A stretch of 64,000 nt of DNA. Source: CAZLGM01 sp964623625. Lineage in GTDB: Bacteria > Desulfobacterota > Desulfobulbia > Desulfobulbales > Desulfocapsaceae. The notes beneath the pieces were generated by a model. It had not been told where the DNA came from, did not search any database, and saw only the letters and a list, made by a program, of their open reading frames with translations. How positions within the stretch are numbered: the stretch's first letter is position 1; the number at the start of each line of letters is the position of its first letter. Both the position numbers and the translations under genes were made by a program. Of the stretch, positions 55,776 to 64,000 are shown one piece after another. Location of the stretch: assembly GCA_964623625.1 (NCBI GenBank), contig CAZUUJ010000004.1:19818-83817 (forward strand), written 5' to 3'.

Positions 55776-56181
55776 TTTAAAAAACCTTGTTTAAATTGTA
55801 TGGCTTAAGCAAGCAGTCGCGAATTGGTTTCATTTTAAAATAACTTGGATGCCATGATGCAATTACTGGATGAATTTAATGGTTCTGCCCTTAGGCTACC
55901 ATTTGTCTTACATTGCCCTGAAAGCGTTTACCGATCCATTGATGACTGAATTGGGCTTATAATTATAGATTAGGTGGCAATATAGAGCTAATAGTGGCTT
56001 GCTGTCAATTAGGATGTGAGATCTTTTTTAAGAGGATGTCTGCTGTGAAGCAAATGGCAGATGAAAATAAAACACTATATGGCTGAGATTAAGCAAGATA
56101 ATCTATGTATGGAATTGCTGGTGAAAGCCAGAAATTAACAATCGGCAGCTAAAAACCGGAGACAGAACAGGGAAAGAAAGC
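55776..56181. other. Intergenic stretch upstream of serA, nothing recognised
   Basis: AT-rich; no ORF, RNA gene or riboswitch that I can recognise. The serA promoter is presumably here. Confidence 0.5.
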
Positions 56182-56219
56182 AAAAGCCCCGATATGGTAA
56201 CAACCATATCGGGCTTTTT
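56182..56219 (-). terminator. Rho-independent terminator beside the 5S remnant
   Basis: AAAAGCCCcGATATGG pairs with CCATATCGGGCTTTTT (one bulge). It lies directly downstream of the 5S remnant on the minus strand. The flanking bases and stem closely resemble those of the terminator at 63962-63997. Confidence 0.82.
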
Positions 56220-56226
56220 GTAAAAA

Positions 56227-56315
56227 GATTCGGCGACGTCCTACTCTCCCACGCAGCTTCCCATGCAGTACCATCGGCGCTGAAGTGCGTTGCTGTATCA
56301 GTTGGGACAGAAGAC
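56227..56315 (-). pseudogene. rrf: 5S rRNA remnant (3' three-quarters, decayed)
   Basis: On the minus strand the segment ending 'GGGAGAGTAGGACGTCGCC' with 'GCGCCGATGGTACTGCATGG' before it is the conserved 3' part of bacterial 5S rRNA. Upstream, 'CCCAACTGATACAGCAACGC' is recognisable but diverged, and the 5' strand of helix I, needed to pair with the 3' end, is absent. No 23S or 16S sequence is adjacent. Confidence 0.72.
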
Positions 56316-56811
56316 GTTTTTTAGTACCCCCTTGAGGGGAGTATAAACAACTCTAAGAAAACCTCATTTAAAAAGCAAATGAGCTTTTCAAGACTTGCTA
56401 AATTGAATAGTAGATAAAGTCAGTGGCAGAGGTTAATCAAAAACAGAATCTAGAGCCCAATCCATCCGCAGTTTCATTCGCGCAAGCGCAAACTGTACTG
56501 CATTCTGGTTTCTGACTTCTGTTATCTGAAATGGATGAGCCTACTACCAATTAGTTCACAAGACTTCAACGTAATGATCTGCTCAAATCTGATAATTCTA
56601 CAGGGAACTGCAGGTGTTATCCATAAATGTGAGAAGCAATGACATAGCCTCTGTACCAGAAAACTAAATGCCACTCCAGCTCATTATCTGTTATAATGGA
56701 AGTACCGGTACATACCCTGCTATACAACTTAAGTGGTTGGAACTACAAGCTACCTGCTGTAAAAGTCTCAATTTTTCTTTCTGCTAACCCATTAGATACA
56801 GGAACATTCTT
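56316..56811. other. Intergenic stretch between the 5S remnant and the B-box gene
   Basis: No rRNA continuation, tRNA or ORF recognised. Presumably carries the promoter of the B-box/pilin gene pair. Confidence 0.5.
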
Positions 56812-57387
56812 ATGAAATGTGTAAAGCACCCTAGCGAAAAGGCGACAACAGTCTGTTCGACCTGTGGAAATGCTCTGTGCCAGGCGTGTACATTGACATT
56901 AGAGGACAATAGCGTTATCTGCAGTCAATGTAAGGCAGCTATGGGGGCGACCGGTCTCGTTGATATTGAAACCAAGCTGCAGGAACAGATAGACCAAGAG
57001 GCTCGTAAAGAAAGAGAAGCCAGGAAAAAGCAAAAGAAAAAGAGCCTTCTTATAGCGTTTTCCATCATGGCATTATTGGCTGTAGCTTTATCCACCACTA
57101 TCTTTTTTAAGCAGCAGGAGATTAGCGAGTTTCGAGAGCTCACTCCATTTAACGACCTGTTATTTACAGCGACAGAGATCGATTCTGCGATACAAGATTA
57201 TATGGAAACGCATGAAGGAAACGTACCAGAATCATTGGATGATCTTAGCCAGTCAGAGGCTTTTCAAGAAGCTTCGCCTGTAGATCTCGATAAAATCATC
57301 TACCATCAACTGTCGCCAAACCGGTATAAACTGTTGGTTAAAGATGTGGATGATCAGCTAATTTATTTCAGCGGAGAAGATGAGTGA
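56812..57387 (+). CDS. B-box zinc-finger membrane protein with pilin-like ectodomain
   Basis: 191 residues. The N-terminal 45 residues are a B-box-type zinc finger: 'CVKHPSEKATTVCSTCG' followed by 'CQACTLTLEDNSVICSQC'. A basic, charged stretch (residues about 55-75) precedes one transmembrane helix (about 78-97), followed by an extracytoplasmic domain ('LFTATEIDSAIQDYMETHEG', 'SPNRYKLLVK') resembling the globular part of a minor pilin without the KGFTLxE motif. Its stop overlaps the start of the type IV pilin gene, so the two are translated together. An assembly or anchoring role for the pilin is inferred from coupling. Confidence 0.75.
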   Translation: MKCVKHPSEKATTVCSTCGNALCQACTLTLEDNSVICSQCKAAMGATGLVDIETKLQEQIDQEARKEREARKKQKKKSLLIAFSIMALLAVALSTTIFFKQQEISEFRELTPFNDLLFTATEIDSAIQDYMETHEGNVPESLDDLSQSEAFQEASPVDLDKIIYHQLSPNRYKLLVKDVDDQLIYFSGEDE

Positions 57388-57863
57388 TGAAACGACTACC
57401 ATCTAATAACGGTACGGGCAGAAAAGGCTTTACTCTGGTGGAAATTATGATCGTCGTTGCAATTATTGGTGTTCTGACGGCTATAGCTATCCCCAATTAT
57501 GTTGGTTACATTAAAGCAACTCGTTACTTGGAGATTAAGAAGAATTTGCAATATCTTGCAGAACAACAGGAACTGTACTTCCTGGAAAATGACGAATATT
57601 ACCCAAAGAGAGGAAGAATCAACATTCCATCAGGTGTTAAAAAAGAAATAGCTCCACTGGGTTATACCTTTCTTAGCGGCCACGCTCATCGCTATCGGAT
57701 ACGAGGGGTTAATAACCGCAAAAACCGTCGCTATATCATTGATGTGTGGTTAGATTATGATTTTAATGGAGATGGCCGAAAAGACAGAATGCAGTTACAG
57801 ACCTGGATCCGGAATGGCAAGATCCACAGGGGGTTTAGCAAAAAGATAAGGCACTGGAGATAG
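57387..57863 (+). CDS. Type IV pilin-like protein (prepilin)
   Basis: 158 residues from ATG 57387, which overlaps the B-box stop (TGATG). The prepilin peptidase site 'GRKGFTLVEIMIVVAIIGVL' (about 13-32) is textbook, cleaved after Gly. The hydrophobic helix is followed by 'AIPNYVGYIKATRYLEIKKN' and a C-terminal globular domain of about 100 residues that is unusually basic, with 'DYDFNGDGRKDR', a possible Ca-binding DxDxDG loop. No Cys pair closes a D-loop. PilB-like ATPase is encoded at 59.5 kb. Could be a minor or major pilin, or a type II pseudopilin. Confidence 0.88.
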   Translation: MKRLPSNNGTGRKGFTLVEIMIVVAIIGVLTAIAIPNYVGYIKATRYLEIKKNLQYLAEQQELYFLENDEYYPKRGRINIPSGVKKEIAPLGYTFLSGHAHRYRIRGVNNRKNRRYIIDVWLDYDFNGDGRKDRMQLQTWIRNGKIHRGFSKKIRHWR

Positions 57864-57931
57864 AATTGGCCACGGAATTCAGGTATCGGTTTCCCACCTC
57901 ATTGTGACAACAACCTTTTAGTTTGATTTCA

Positions 57932-59227
57932 TCATTTACCCAAAAATTCAAAATGGTTACGGCCATTTTCCTTAGCTTCATATAGAGCTGAATCAGCACG
58001 TTTGACCATGGATTCCAGATGATGATCTTCTTCCAGCAAAGTGGTAACACCAATGGACACTGCAAAGGGAATAGGCTCGGTAGTCCACTCATGCTGGAAT
58101 GCTTGTCTCTCGAAAATTATCCGGAGACGATCGGCCATGGCAATAGCCTGGTCTTTATCGGTTTCAGGCATTAGAACAACAAATTCTTCACCACCCATAC
58201 GGGCAAAAAGATCCAGGTGCCGAATGGTTTGCACCCCAACTCTAGAGAGCAACCGGAGAACTTCATCACCGATGTCATGGCCGTAAGTGTCGTTGACATT
58301 TTCAAACTTGTCGATGTCCAACATCAAGAGGGATAAAGGCTCATTAGTTTTTTGGGCATGACGGATCATCAATTGAGCCCGGTCTTCCAGTTCCCTCCTG
58401 TTGAGTAAACCGGTAAGATGGTCAGTTGATGCCTGGAGGGCCAGTTGATCCAGCAACCGTATCTTTTCGGAGATATCACGAACAATGGCTGTAAATTCGA
58501 CCATCCCGCCCACATTAATTTTGGATATTGCAATTTCTACCGGAAACTCTGTGCCATCCTTATGCAAGCCATAGACTCGCCCTCTTTCCTCCATCTGTCG
58601 TGACCTGATGGGGGAGCGGGCAAACCGATCCAGGTGCTCATCATGGATTTTTTGGAATCTCTCCGGAATAAGGATTGTCAATGGCTGTCCCATCACCTCC
58701 TCTTCATGATATCCAAAGAGTTCCTGTGCTGCCTTGTTGAACAGGACAATATTTGCCCGTTGGTTGATGGTGATGATACAGTCATAAGCAGCTTCAATCA
58801 CAGAAGCAAAACGAGAACTGGTTAATTTGAGTTGATGTTCTAGCTGAACCTTGACAGTGATATCTTGACCGGTAACCAACAATCGAAAAACTTTCTCGGA
58901 GTTATCCACAATCGGTTTAAGTAAAATACGCCACCAACAAGTTCCTTCCCTAAGATCATATGCTTGTTCAAACTCAAGCGGTTCCCCTTTAGCAAAACAC
59001 TCATCCACTTTGTCAGTGAATTCCGATCTGTTATAGCGGGGTATCAAGTCTTTGAGGAGAAAAGGGGTTTTGCGAGTGAGCGCCGATCCACCACCGAACA
59101 TCTCATAAAAATGTTGGTTACAGGCAATTACCATATGCTGCTGGTCTTCTTTTTCCAGAACAGCAATGGAGGCGGCAACACCATCAATAAAGCACTGGAT
59201 CGAATCCTGAGCTTCGCGAGTAACCAT
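57932..59227 (-). CDS. Diguanylate cyclase with two PAS domains
   Basis: 431 residues. Two PAS-type sensor domains cover about 8-130 and 135-255; the second ends with the 'AIVRDISEKIRL' PAC tail and carries 'HKDGTEFPVEIAI'. The GGDEF domain begins at 'DHLTGLLNRREL' (269-280); the active-site loop is GGEEF (345-349), with the inhibitory RxxD site at R336-D339 present. It should make c-di-GMP and be feedback inhibited. No transmembrane segment or heme motif is seen, so the signal is cytoplasmic and unknown. It lies, in opposite orientation, between pilus-related genes and may regulate them. Confidence 0.92.
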   Translation of the reverse strand: MVTREAQDSIQCFIDGVAASIAVLEKEDQQHMVIACNQHFYEMFGGGSALTRKTPFLLKDLIPRYNRSEFTDKVDECFAKGEPLEFEQAYDLREGTCWWRILLKPIVDNSEKVFRLLVTGQDITVKVQLEHQLKLTSSRFASVIEAAYDCIITINQRANIVLFNKAAQELFGYHEEEVMGQPLTILIPERFQKIHDEHLDRFARSPIRSRQMEERGRVYGLHKDGTEFPVEIAISKINVGGMVEFTAIVRDISEKIRLLDQLALQASTDHLTGLLNRRELEDRAQLMIRHAQKTNEPLSLLMLDIDKFENVNDTYGHDIGDEVLRLLSRVGVQTIRHLDLFARMGGEEFVVLMPETDKDQAIAMADRLRIIFERQAFQHEWTTEPIPFAVSIGVTTLLEEDHHLESMVKRADSALYEAKENGRNHFEFLGK

Positions 59228-59500
59228 TGTACAACCTCCTTTGTTAAAAATAGGATTTCTGTGTTATGTCCCGAAATCAGGGGTGTCTCATATTCACAAT
59301 ATCAGAGATTTATTTTGAGAGTCAAAACCCAAGAATAACAAATTGAAGATACTTAGCTGCTGATATCAATTGCTTTTAACCGTCAGTTCACCTAGCATCG
59401 GCCTGCTTGTTCTTTGTAATTATTTTTGCTAAGATTATGAATATATTCACCAACATATTCACGGAAGCATTAACTTGACTTTCTCTTCGGAGTATCGCTT
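59228..59500. other. Divergent intergenic region
   Basis: Separates the diguanylate cyclase and PilB-like genes. No operator-like repeat or c-di-GMP riboswitch was recognised. Confidence 0.5.
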
Positions 59501-61786
59501 GTGAAATCTAAAGTCACTATTGAATGGCTCAACGGTAAAGTTGAACGAGTCATCCTCGCAGAATCTTTTTCACCTCGAAATGCTCTACTGGAAATTCTCG
59601 ATTCCTCTGGGGACAACCCCCGCACTATTCCCCTGACCGATCTTTGCGCCATCCGTTTCCCCCCACCGACCCCCAAAAAAACATTGCAGCAACCCGCAGA
59701 TAAAGTAACCACCATAGGTGGACACTATTATCGTGTCATTCCTATATCGAAAGGGCAATTTGAAAATGGTTTTTATGCTTTCACATTGAAGGATGATACA
59801 GTCGACAGCACCATCTTTTTTACCTCAGGCGGAATTAAAAAGAGGTCGCAGGAAAAACAGATCGGCACAATCCTCAGTGAAAAAGGAACTGTTTCCGAAA
59901 AGAAGCTAGACGCGGTGATCCAGGAGCAAAAAAAACTAAGAAAGAAAAATATCGGTGAGCTTCTGATTGAGCAAGGAGACATCTCTAAAGAAGTTATCGA
60001 GACTGCTTTACAGAAGGCTAAAGCAACAGCCTCTGCTGGAGAAGACAAAGGTTCAGTCAAAAAGCCTTTACGGGTAGGTGAAATCCTGGTGGAAGCGGGT
60101 ATCGTCAGTGAAGAGCAGGTCAGCCAAGCGCTTAAGGCGCAATCGAAAAACCGTTCAAAAAAGATCGGAACCCTGCTTATTGAAAAAGGTTTTGTTACTG
60201 AAGATCAACTTCTTGGGGCTCTGGCTACAAAATTCCACCTGAACTATATTGATCTTGATTTAATAACACCCTCTACAGAGGCAATCGAGTCTCTACCGCT
60301 TAATCTCGTAGAAAAACTTCTGGTTTTACCGATCAAAACTGACAGTAAAACTATTACCATAGCAACCTCCGACCCGACAGACCTGAGTATTGACGATGCC
60401 GTTCGATTCCATACCCGCAAAACAGTCAAACAGGTTGTCATGTCTGATCTTCAAATTAAAGAAGGCATAAAGCAATACTACCAGGCTCCCGCCGGATCAG
60501 GCCGCCTTGAGGAAATCATCAGCGGGATGGTGGAAGAAACACAGGATTTTAAAATTTCCCAACAGGAAAGCCTCCATTACCTCAAAGAAGATGATGACTC
60601 TATCATCGGACTGGTCCAGAACATTCTGCTGGAGATTTACAGGGAAGGCGGATCGGATATTCATATCGAACCAGGACGTGAAAGAGCCCCAACTATAATT
60701 CGATACCGGATTGATGGCGTGTGCAAGGTATTCCATCGTGTCCCCGCTAATTACCGGGCCGCTATTGTTGCCCGCATCAAAATACTTGCAGGTCTTGATA
60801 TCTCTGAGAGACGCAGACCCCAGAGTGGCAAAATTCTATTGAAGACCAAAGAAGGAAGAATTGAGTATCGGGTGGAAATCACACCTACCGTCGGTGGAGT
60901 CGAAGACGCTGTTCTTCGACTACTTTCCTCTTCAAAGCCTTTTCTTATAGATGATATGGGTTTTTCTCAACATAACCTTGAGGAGTTCGAGCCTCTTCTC
61001 CACCGCTCCCATGGTATTATCCTTTGCGTTGGCCCGACAGGCTCCGGTAAAACAACAACCCTTCACTCCGCAATTGCCCATATTAATAATCCGGAGCGAA
61101 AAATTTGGACAGTTGAAGACCCGGTGGAAATTACTCAAAATGGTCTTCGTCAGGTTCAGGTGAACAATAAAATCGGTTTCACATTCCAGGAAGCCCTCCG
61201 CTCCTTTTTAAGAGCCGATCCGGATGTGATTATGGTAGGGGAGATGCGGGATTCAGAAACAGCCAAGATTGCCATAGAGGCATCCTTAACAGGCCATCTG
61301 GTCTTTTCCACCCTGCACACGAACAGCGCACCTGAAACCGCAGTTCGCCTTATTGAGATGGGGATGGAGCCACTCAACTTCGCCGATGCATGTCTTGCCA
61401 TCCTTGCCCAGCGATTAGCAAGAAAACTGTGCAGCTGTCAGGAAACCTATCATCCGGATGAGAATGAATATAATGAGCTGAAAATCGCCTTTGGAGAGCC
61501 ATGGTTTATTGCCCATCGAATGCCCGGCTACGACGAGAGTCTCACACTCAAGCGCGCCAAAGGGTGTAAGTTGTGTGATGGAAAAGGATATAAAGGCAGG
61601 ATGGCTATCCATGAACTGATGGTCGGTTCCGAAGCCGTAAAAGTTGGTATTAAAAAGGGACTGACATCCGAGGAGCTACGCGACATTGCTTTACGGGACG
61701 GAATGCGTACTCTGCGAATGGACGGGATTGCCAAGGTTTTCAAAGGCCTGACCAGCTTTGAGGAAATAAAACGAGTTTGTTTCTGA
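59501..61786 (+). CDS. pilB: Type IV pilus/type II secretion assembly ATPase (PilB/GspE) with extra N-terminal and MshEN domains
   Basis: 761 residues, GTG start with GGAG upstream. Residues 1-105 are an extra domain ('KSKVTIEWLNGKVERVILAE', 'FYAFTLKDDTVDSTIFF'), not present in standard PilB. Two MshEN/T2SSE_N-like helical repeats follow: about 115-170 ('IGTILSEKGTVSEKKLD', 'IGELLIEQGDISKEV') and 190-300 ('VGEILVEAGIVSEEQ', 'IGTLLIEKGFVTEDQLLGAL'). MshEN domains bind c-di-GMP. The motor domain has Walker A 'GPTGSGKTT' (511-519), 'EDPVEI', Walker B 'VIMVGEMRDSETA' and a zinc site C644/C646/C689/C692. A diguanylate cyclase is next door. Confidence 0.9.
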   Translation: MKSKVTIEWLNGKVERVILAESFSPRNALLEILDSSGDNPRTIPLTDLCAIRFPPPTPKKTLQQPADKVTTIGGHYYRVIPISKGQFENGFYAFTLKDDTVDSTIFFTSGGIKKRSQEKQIGTILSEKGTVSEKKLDAVIQEQKKLRKKNIGELLIEQGDISKEVIETALQKAKATASAGEDKGSVKKPLRVGEILVEAGIVSEEQVSQALKAQSKNRSKKIGTLLIEKGFVTEDQLLGALATKFHLNYIDLDLITPSTEAIESLPLNLVEKLLVLPIKTDSKTITIATSDPTDLSIDDAVRFHTRKTVKQVVMSDLQIKEGIKQYYQAPAGSGRLEEIISGMVEETQDFKISQQESLHYLKEDDDSIIGLVQNILLEIYREGGSDIHIEPGRERAPTIIRYRIDGVCKVFHRVPANYRAAIVARIKILAGLDISERRRPQSGKILLKTKEGRIEYRVEITPTVGGVEDAVLRLLSSSKPFLIDDMGFSQHNLEEFEPLLHRSHGIILCVGPTGSGKTTTLHSAIAHINNPERKIWTVEDPVEITQNGLRQVQVNNKIGFTFQEALRSFLRADPDVIMVGEMRDSETAKIAIEASLTGHLVFSTLHTNSAPETAVRLIEMGMEPLNFADACLAILAQRLARKLCSCQETYHPDENEYNELKIAFGEPWFIAHRMPGYDESLTLKRAKGCKLCDGKGYKGRMAIHELMVGSEAVKVGIKKGLTSEELRDIALRDGMRTLRMDGIAKVFKGLTSFEEIKRVCF

Positions 61787-62066
61787 TTCACACCCAGAGA
61801 CACTGTGGATTGAGACTCTAATCGGTATCTCATGTCGTAACGGTTTCGTCTTTTCCAATTACCAAGGAATTTGCGAGGAGCACTAAGCTTTAACCCATAA
61901 CAGAGGACGGAAATCTGAACAGGATGAGTATGTCAAAACAAGGATTTTGTCCTTTTTTTGACGCATCGGGCACCAATTTCCGGTTTTTAAAGCTTATTTC
62001 TGGATGTGTGGGGAAGGGGATGAAAAGCAATTACTTATCACTCCTATTAGCTGTAATCCCTGGCGA
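61787..62066. other. Intergenic stretch between convergent genes
   Basis: No clear terminator with T-tract or other feature seen. Confidence 0.5.
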
Positions 62067-63650
62067 TCATTTTGGACCACTGGTCTGGCAGGTATATCGA
62101 AAATATACACCCCAGGGATGTTCGGAATTACCTATGCCATCAAGCACTTTAGGCCCGTCATCGTAGATGTGAGGCAATTTACAAGGTTGCGATCTCAGCC
62201 AAGCGCCGTGGGCCTGGGCGTTACCGAAACCGATCCCGTCATAGGTTAGCCCTGCATTTTTATCGAAATAATGAATACACCGATACATTAGCTCATTCAT
62301 GGTTTCCATGAAGTAGTGCTCGGGGCAAGTCGGTTTGGCGGGTAACTTTGCCTGTTGACCAATACTAGCTGGATTAGGATTGGAAGAAGAAGTGGAAGTA
62401 GCTGGATTCGGTTTGTTCTTGCCTGGAGCATCGCTATGTTGGCAAGTGAACTTGAAGGTGACTGGTCCCGTATGATCACCAATATTATTGTGCATCAGAT
62501 TATGTTGAATGATCGGACCGACATTGTAATGGTCGGACTGCTGACAAGACTGCTGCTGCAGCCACGCCAAATACGCATAAGGCGATGGCGTATTATTGCC
62601 GTAGGATTCGATATCGCACTGATATTTATCGGCAGTGTTGATCGTCAAATTCCACTTGTTGTCCGGGCACTTGATAACCATGGCATTTTGGAATTGACCG
62701 AGGCCAGGGATAGCAGCTTGCGTGGAAGTTGGCTCGCCCGGCGCATTCGATAACTGACGCGTTTTGGCGCCAAGTTGACGGTTACCAAGCGACTGCTTTA
62801 TGGTAAGCGGCCGGATGGTGTCAGGTTTATTTTCCTGAGTCGCCGACCTCCTGTCCGCTGGTTTCTCTGGCTTCTTGGTTTTTGCAACAGACAGCGGTTC
62901 TTCAGTCTTATTTTTTTGGCCAATAGGTCTCAACGACCCTCTGTTTGCACTGACTTGGGCTTTTTTGCTGAAAAGATCTCTTTGGGCATCAACTCGTTTC
63001 GAAAAAAAAGTGCCTTTTAACCGGATACACTTCTTTTGAGTGGTATTTGACAGGATTCGACCGTTTGAGGTGCAATATCCGGTTTTTACGGTACAACTTT
63101 TAACAAAGGTTTGGGTTTTATTCTGAGAATATCTTTGGCCAACACTATTGCAGCTGTTCTTGTCCGTATATTGGAGAGTGTTGTTCGAGCAACACCAAAC
63201 CAGATTTTTTTTAGCAAGATTATAGGACGTATAGAAATGACCTTTGCCACTCTTGCTCTTGCATGTATTTCTTTGACCTTTGCTGGTCACAGCAGTGATC
63301 TTTCCATTTTTGCTGCAAAAACCACAGGAGCTGCTCGGATTGGAGGATAGTGGAATATAGGTGCCTCTCTGTTTTGTGCATTCTGATTGTGATATTTTTT
63401 TTTTATTAAGATATCCTTTCTGACAACACCAGCCCAATACTTCTATTGGTTTGCGGGAAATTTTTTGTGCACGGGTGGCCTTGGCCTTTTTTGCGGAAGG
63501 ATGCTGCGCCTGGCGTGCCGATGATGGTGGTGAGGACGCGGCTGATGGGTTTGAACTTGATTGATTTCCACTAAACACGGGAATAGTGGTTAATAAAAGA
63601 GATAAGATGGCGAATGGAAATACAATGGATAATGTCAGATGCTTATTCAT
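62067..63650 (-). CDS. Secreted Cys-module protein with duplicated C-terminal four-Cys domain
   Basis: 527 residues; AAGGAG precedes the ATG. Signal peptide 1-27. Four short Cys modules follow at about 73-99, 109-140, 151-175 and 186-216; each has an aromatic residue, Cys or Cys-Cys, and a further Cys 10-18 residues later ('GWCCQKGYLNKKK', 'VWCCSNNTLQYTD', 'TGYCTSNGRILSN'). Residues 220-325 are a low-complexity Lys/Gln/Pro linker. Two homologous domains close the protein: 328-404 (C328, C345, C369, C403) and 442-522 (C442, C458, C490, C521), both with an 'A-x-L-x(3-5)-C...Y-x-x-G-P' core and a final 'F-x-[YF]-x-C-Q'. No family recognised. Extracellular, disulfide-stabilised protein; function unknown. 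Confidence 0.82.
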   Translation of the reverse strand: MNKHLTLSIVFPFAILSLLLTTIPVFSGNQSSSNPSAASSPPSSARQAQHPSAKKAKATRAQKISRKPIEVLGWCCQKGYLNKKKISQSECTKQRGTYIPLSSNPSSSCGFCSKNGKITAVTSKGQRNTCKSKSGKGHFYTSYNLAKKNLVWCCSNNTLQYTDKNSCNSVGQRYSQNKTQTFVKSCTVKTGYCTSNGRILSNTTQKKCIRLKGTFFSKRVDAQRDLFSKKAQVSANRGSLRPIGQKNKTEEPLSVAKTKKPEKPADRRSATQENKPDTIRPLTIKQSLGNRQLGAKTRQLSNAPGEPTSTQAAIPGLGQFQNAMVIKCPDNKWNLTINTADKYQCDIESYGNNTPSPYAYLAWLQQQSCQQSDHYNVGPIIQHNLMHNNIGDHTGPVTFKFTCQHSDAPGKNKPNPATSTSSSNPNPASIGQQAKLPAKPTCPEHYFMETMNELMYRCIHYFDKNAGLTYDGIGFGNAQAHGAWLRSQPCKLPHIYDDGPKVLDGIGNSEHPWGVYFRYTCQTSGPK

Positions 63651-63738
63651 GATGTGCTCCTTGAAAAAGCTATGTTGGCAGGGCGGAAATCTTCTACAGA
63701 AGGTGATATGTTGTGATAAAGACCGTTGTCATATTGGT

Positions 63739-63777
63739 CCTTTACATACCTACCACTTTGTGGCAGGTATGTAAAGG
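63739..63777. promoter_or_regulatory. 39-bp near-perfect inverted repeat 89 bp upstream of the Cys-module gene
   Basis: CCTTTACATACCT-a-CCA pairs with TGG-c-AGGTATGTAAAGG around a 5-nt loop: 16 pairs with one A/C mismatch. No T-tract follows on either strand, so it is more likely an operator, attenuator or element end than a terminator. Confidence 0.55.
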
Positions 63778-63961
63778 CGGATTGAAGACAAGCTTTTTTT
63801 ACCTGCAAAGGCGGATAATATGTGTAAAGTGTTTGTTATTTCAGAAAGAACAAGTTACCTGAAACGATAAAAAATCAACAAACATAATTTGACAAGAACA
63901 CAATCCGGATAAAAGGTCATAGACACAACCAGGTAACAGGAAAAACAGGGAAATAAAACAA

Positions 63962-63997
63962 AAAAGCCCGATACGAGTTGATTGGTATCGGGCTTTT
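63962..63997 (-). terminator. Terminator matching the one beside the 5S remnant; possibly the end of an rRNA operon beyond the edge
   Basis: AAAAGCCCGATAC pairs with GTATCGGGCTTTT over 13 bp with a 10-nt loop; T-tract on both strands. The sequence before it (ACAGGGAAATAAAACAAA) resembles that before the 56.2 kb terminator (ACAGGGAAAGAAAGCAAA). Confidence 0.75.
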
Positions 63998-64000
63998 CTA

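Larger units (their letters stand above)
63651..64000. other. Region upstream of the Cys-module gene, to window edge
   Basis: Holds the inverted repeat at 63739-63777 and the terminator at 63962-63997. No ORF is supported. 'aaggcggat' occurs twice near 63774 and 63809. Confidence 0.5.

Noticed and set aside
1..64000. CRISPR array or tRNA genes
   Set aside because: I saw no regularly spaced direct repeats and no sequence that folds as a tRNA in the intergenic regions; short tRNAs could still be missed by eye.

Overview
The window looks like a chromosomal segment of a strictly anaerobic, sulfate- or sulfur-metabolising member of the Desulfobacterota, most like the Desulfobulbales. The reasons are an HdrABC/MvhADG-type electron-bifurcating operon built from selenoproteins, a long tandem HdrA, a NosL-like Tat protein, a NifX-like protein, a class V aminotransferase paired with SerA, and many surface-polysaccharide genes. 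The taxonomic call is inference; no complete 16S or other marker is present.

Layout. 1-5.4 kb: a partial zinc-binding ABC substrate protein with a His-rich repeat loop, small membrane and FmdB-type proteins, valine-pyruvate aminotransferase, a NifX-like protein, and a decayed hydantoinase gene. 5.8-8.3 kb: a NosL-like protein, then a gene-poor stretch with remnants, including a broken small Cys-module secreted protein. 8.3-22.5 kb: polysaccharide region with glycosyltransferases, an O-antigen-ligase-like protein, an FkbM methyltransferase, a Wzm/Wzt-type ABC exporter whose ATPase carries a frameshift, a GtrB-like transferase with a large membrane partner, a methyltransferase, a B12-binding radical SAM protein and apolipoprotein N-acyltransferase. 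22.6-24.6 kb: a large secreted protein of unknown function.

24.7-33.1 kb (minus strand) is the most informative block. It is an operon in the order hydrogenase maturation protease, HTH-HdrC/HdrD-like fusion, HdrA, MvhD, MvhG, MvhA. Four of these genes carry an in-frame TGA exactly where the family has a key Cys, and each TGA is followed by a hairpin at a fixed distance. I read all four as selenoproteins; a conventional gene caller would split or truncate every one. Together they should form an H2-linked, flavin-bifurcating heterodisulfide-reductase-like complex, and the protease would mature MvhA.

33.4-44.9 kb: a DUF2207 membrane protein with a duplicated N-terminal domain, a membrane glycosyltransferase-like protein, a GT2, a frameshifted shikimate kinase followed by an ACT-domain protein and a UPF0210 protein, then SDR, Gfo/Idh/MocA and radical SAM/SPASM genes. 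45.3-52.5 kb (minus): a compact seven-gene cluster of PqqD-like protein, HPr-kinase-like ATPase, GT2, GT4, GT2, ABC exporter and nucleotidyltransferase. It resembles a peptide-modification locus with no separate precursor, and is the best candidate here for an undescribed system. 52.9-55.8 kb: an IS3 remnant and serine-pathway genes. 56.2 kb: a decayed 5S rRNA piece with its terminator. 56.8-61.8 kb: a B-box protein, a type IV pilin, a diguanylate cyclase and a PilB-like ATPase. 62-63.7 kb: a Cys-module secreted protein. The window closes on a terminator closely resembling the one beside the 5S remnant, so an rRNA operon may lie just beyond the right edge.
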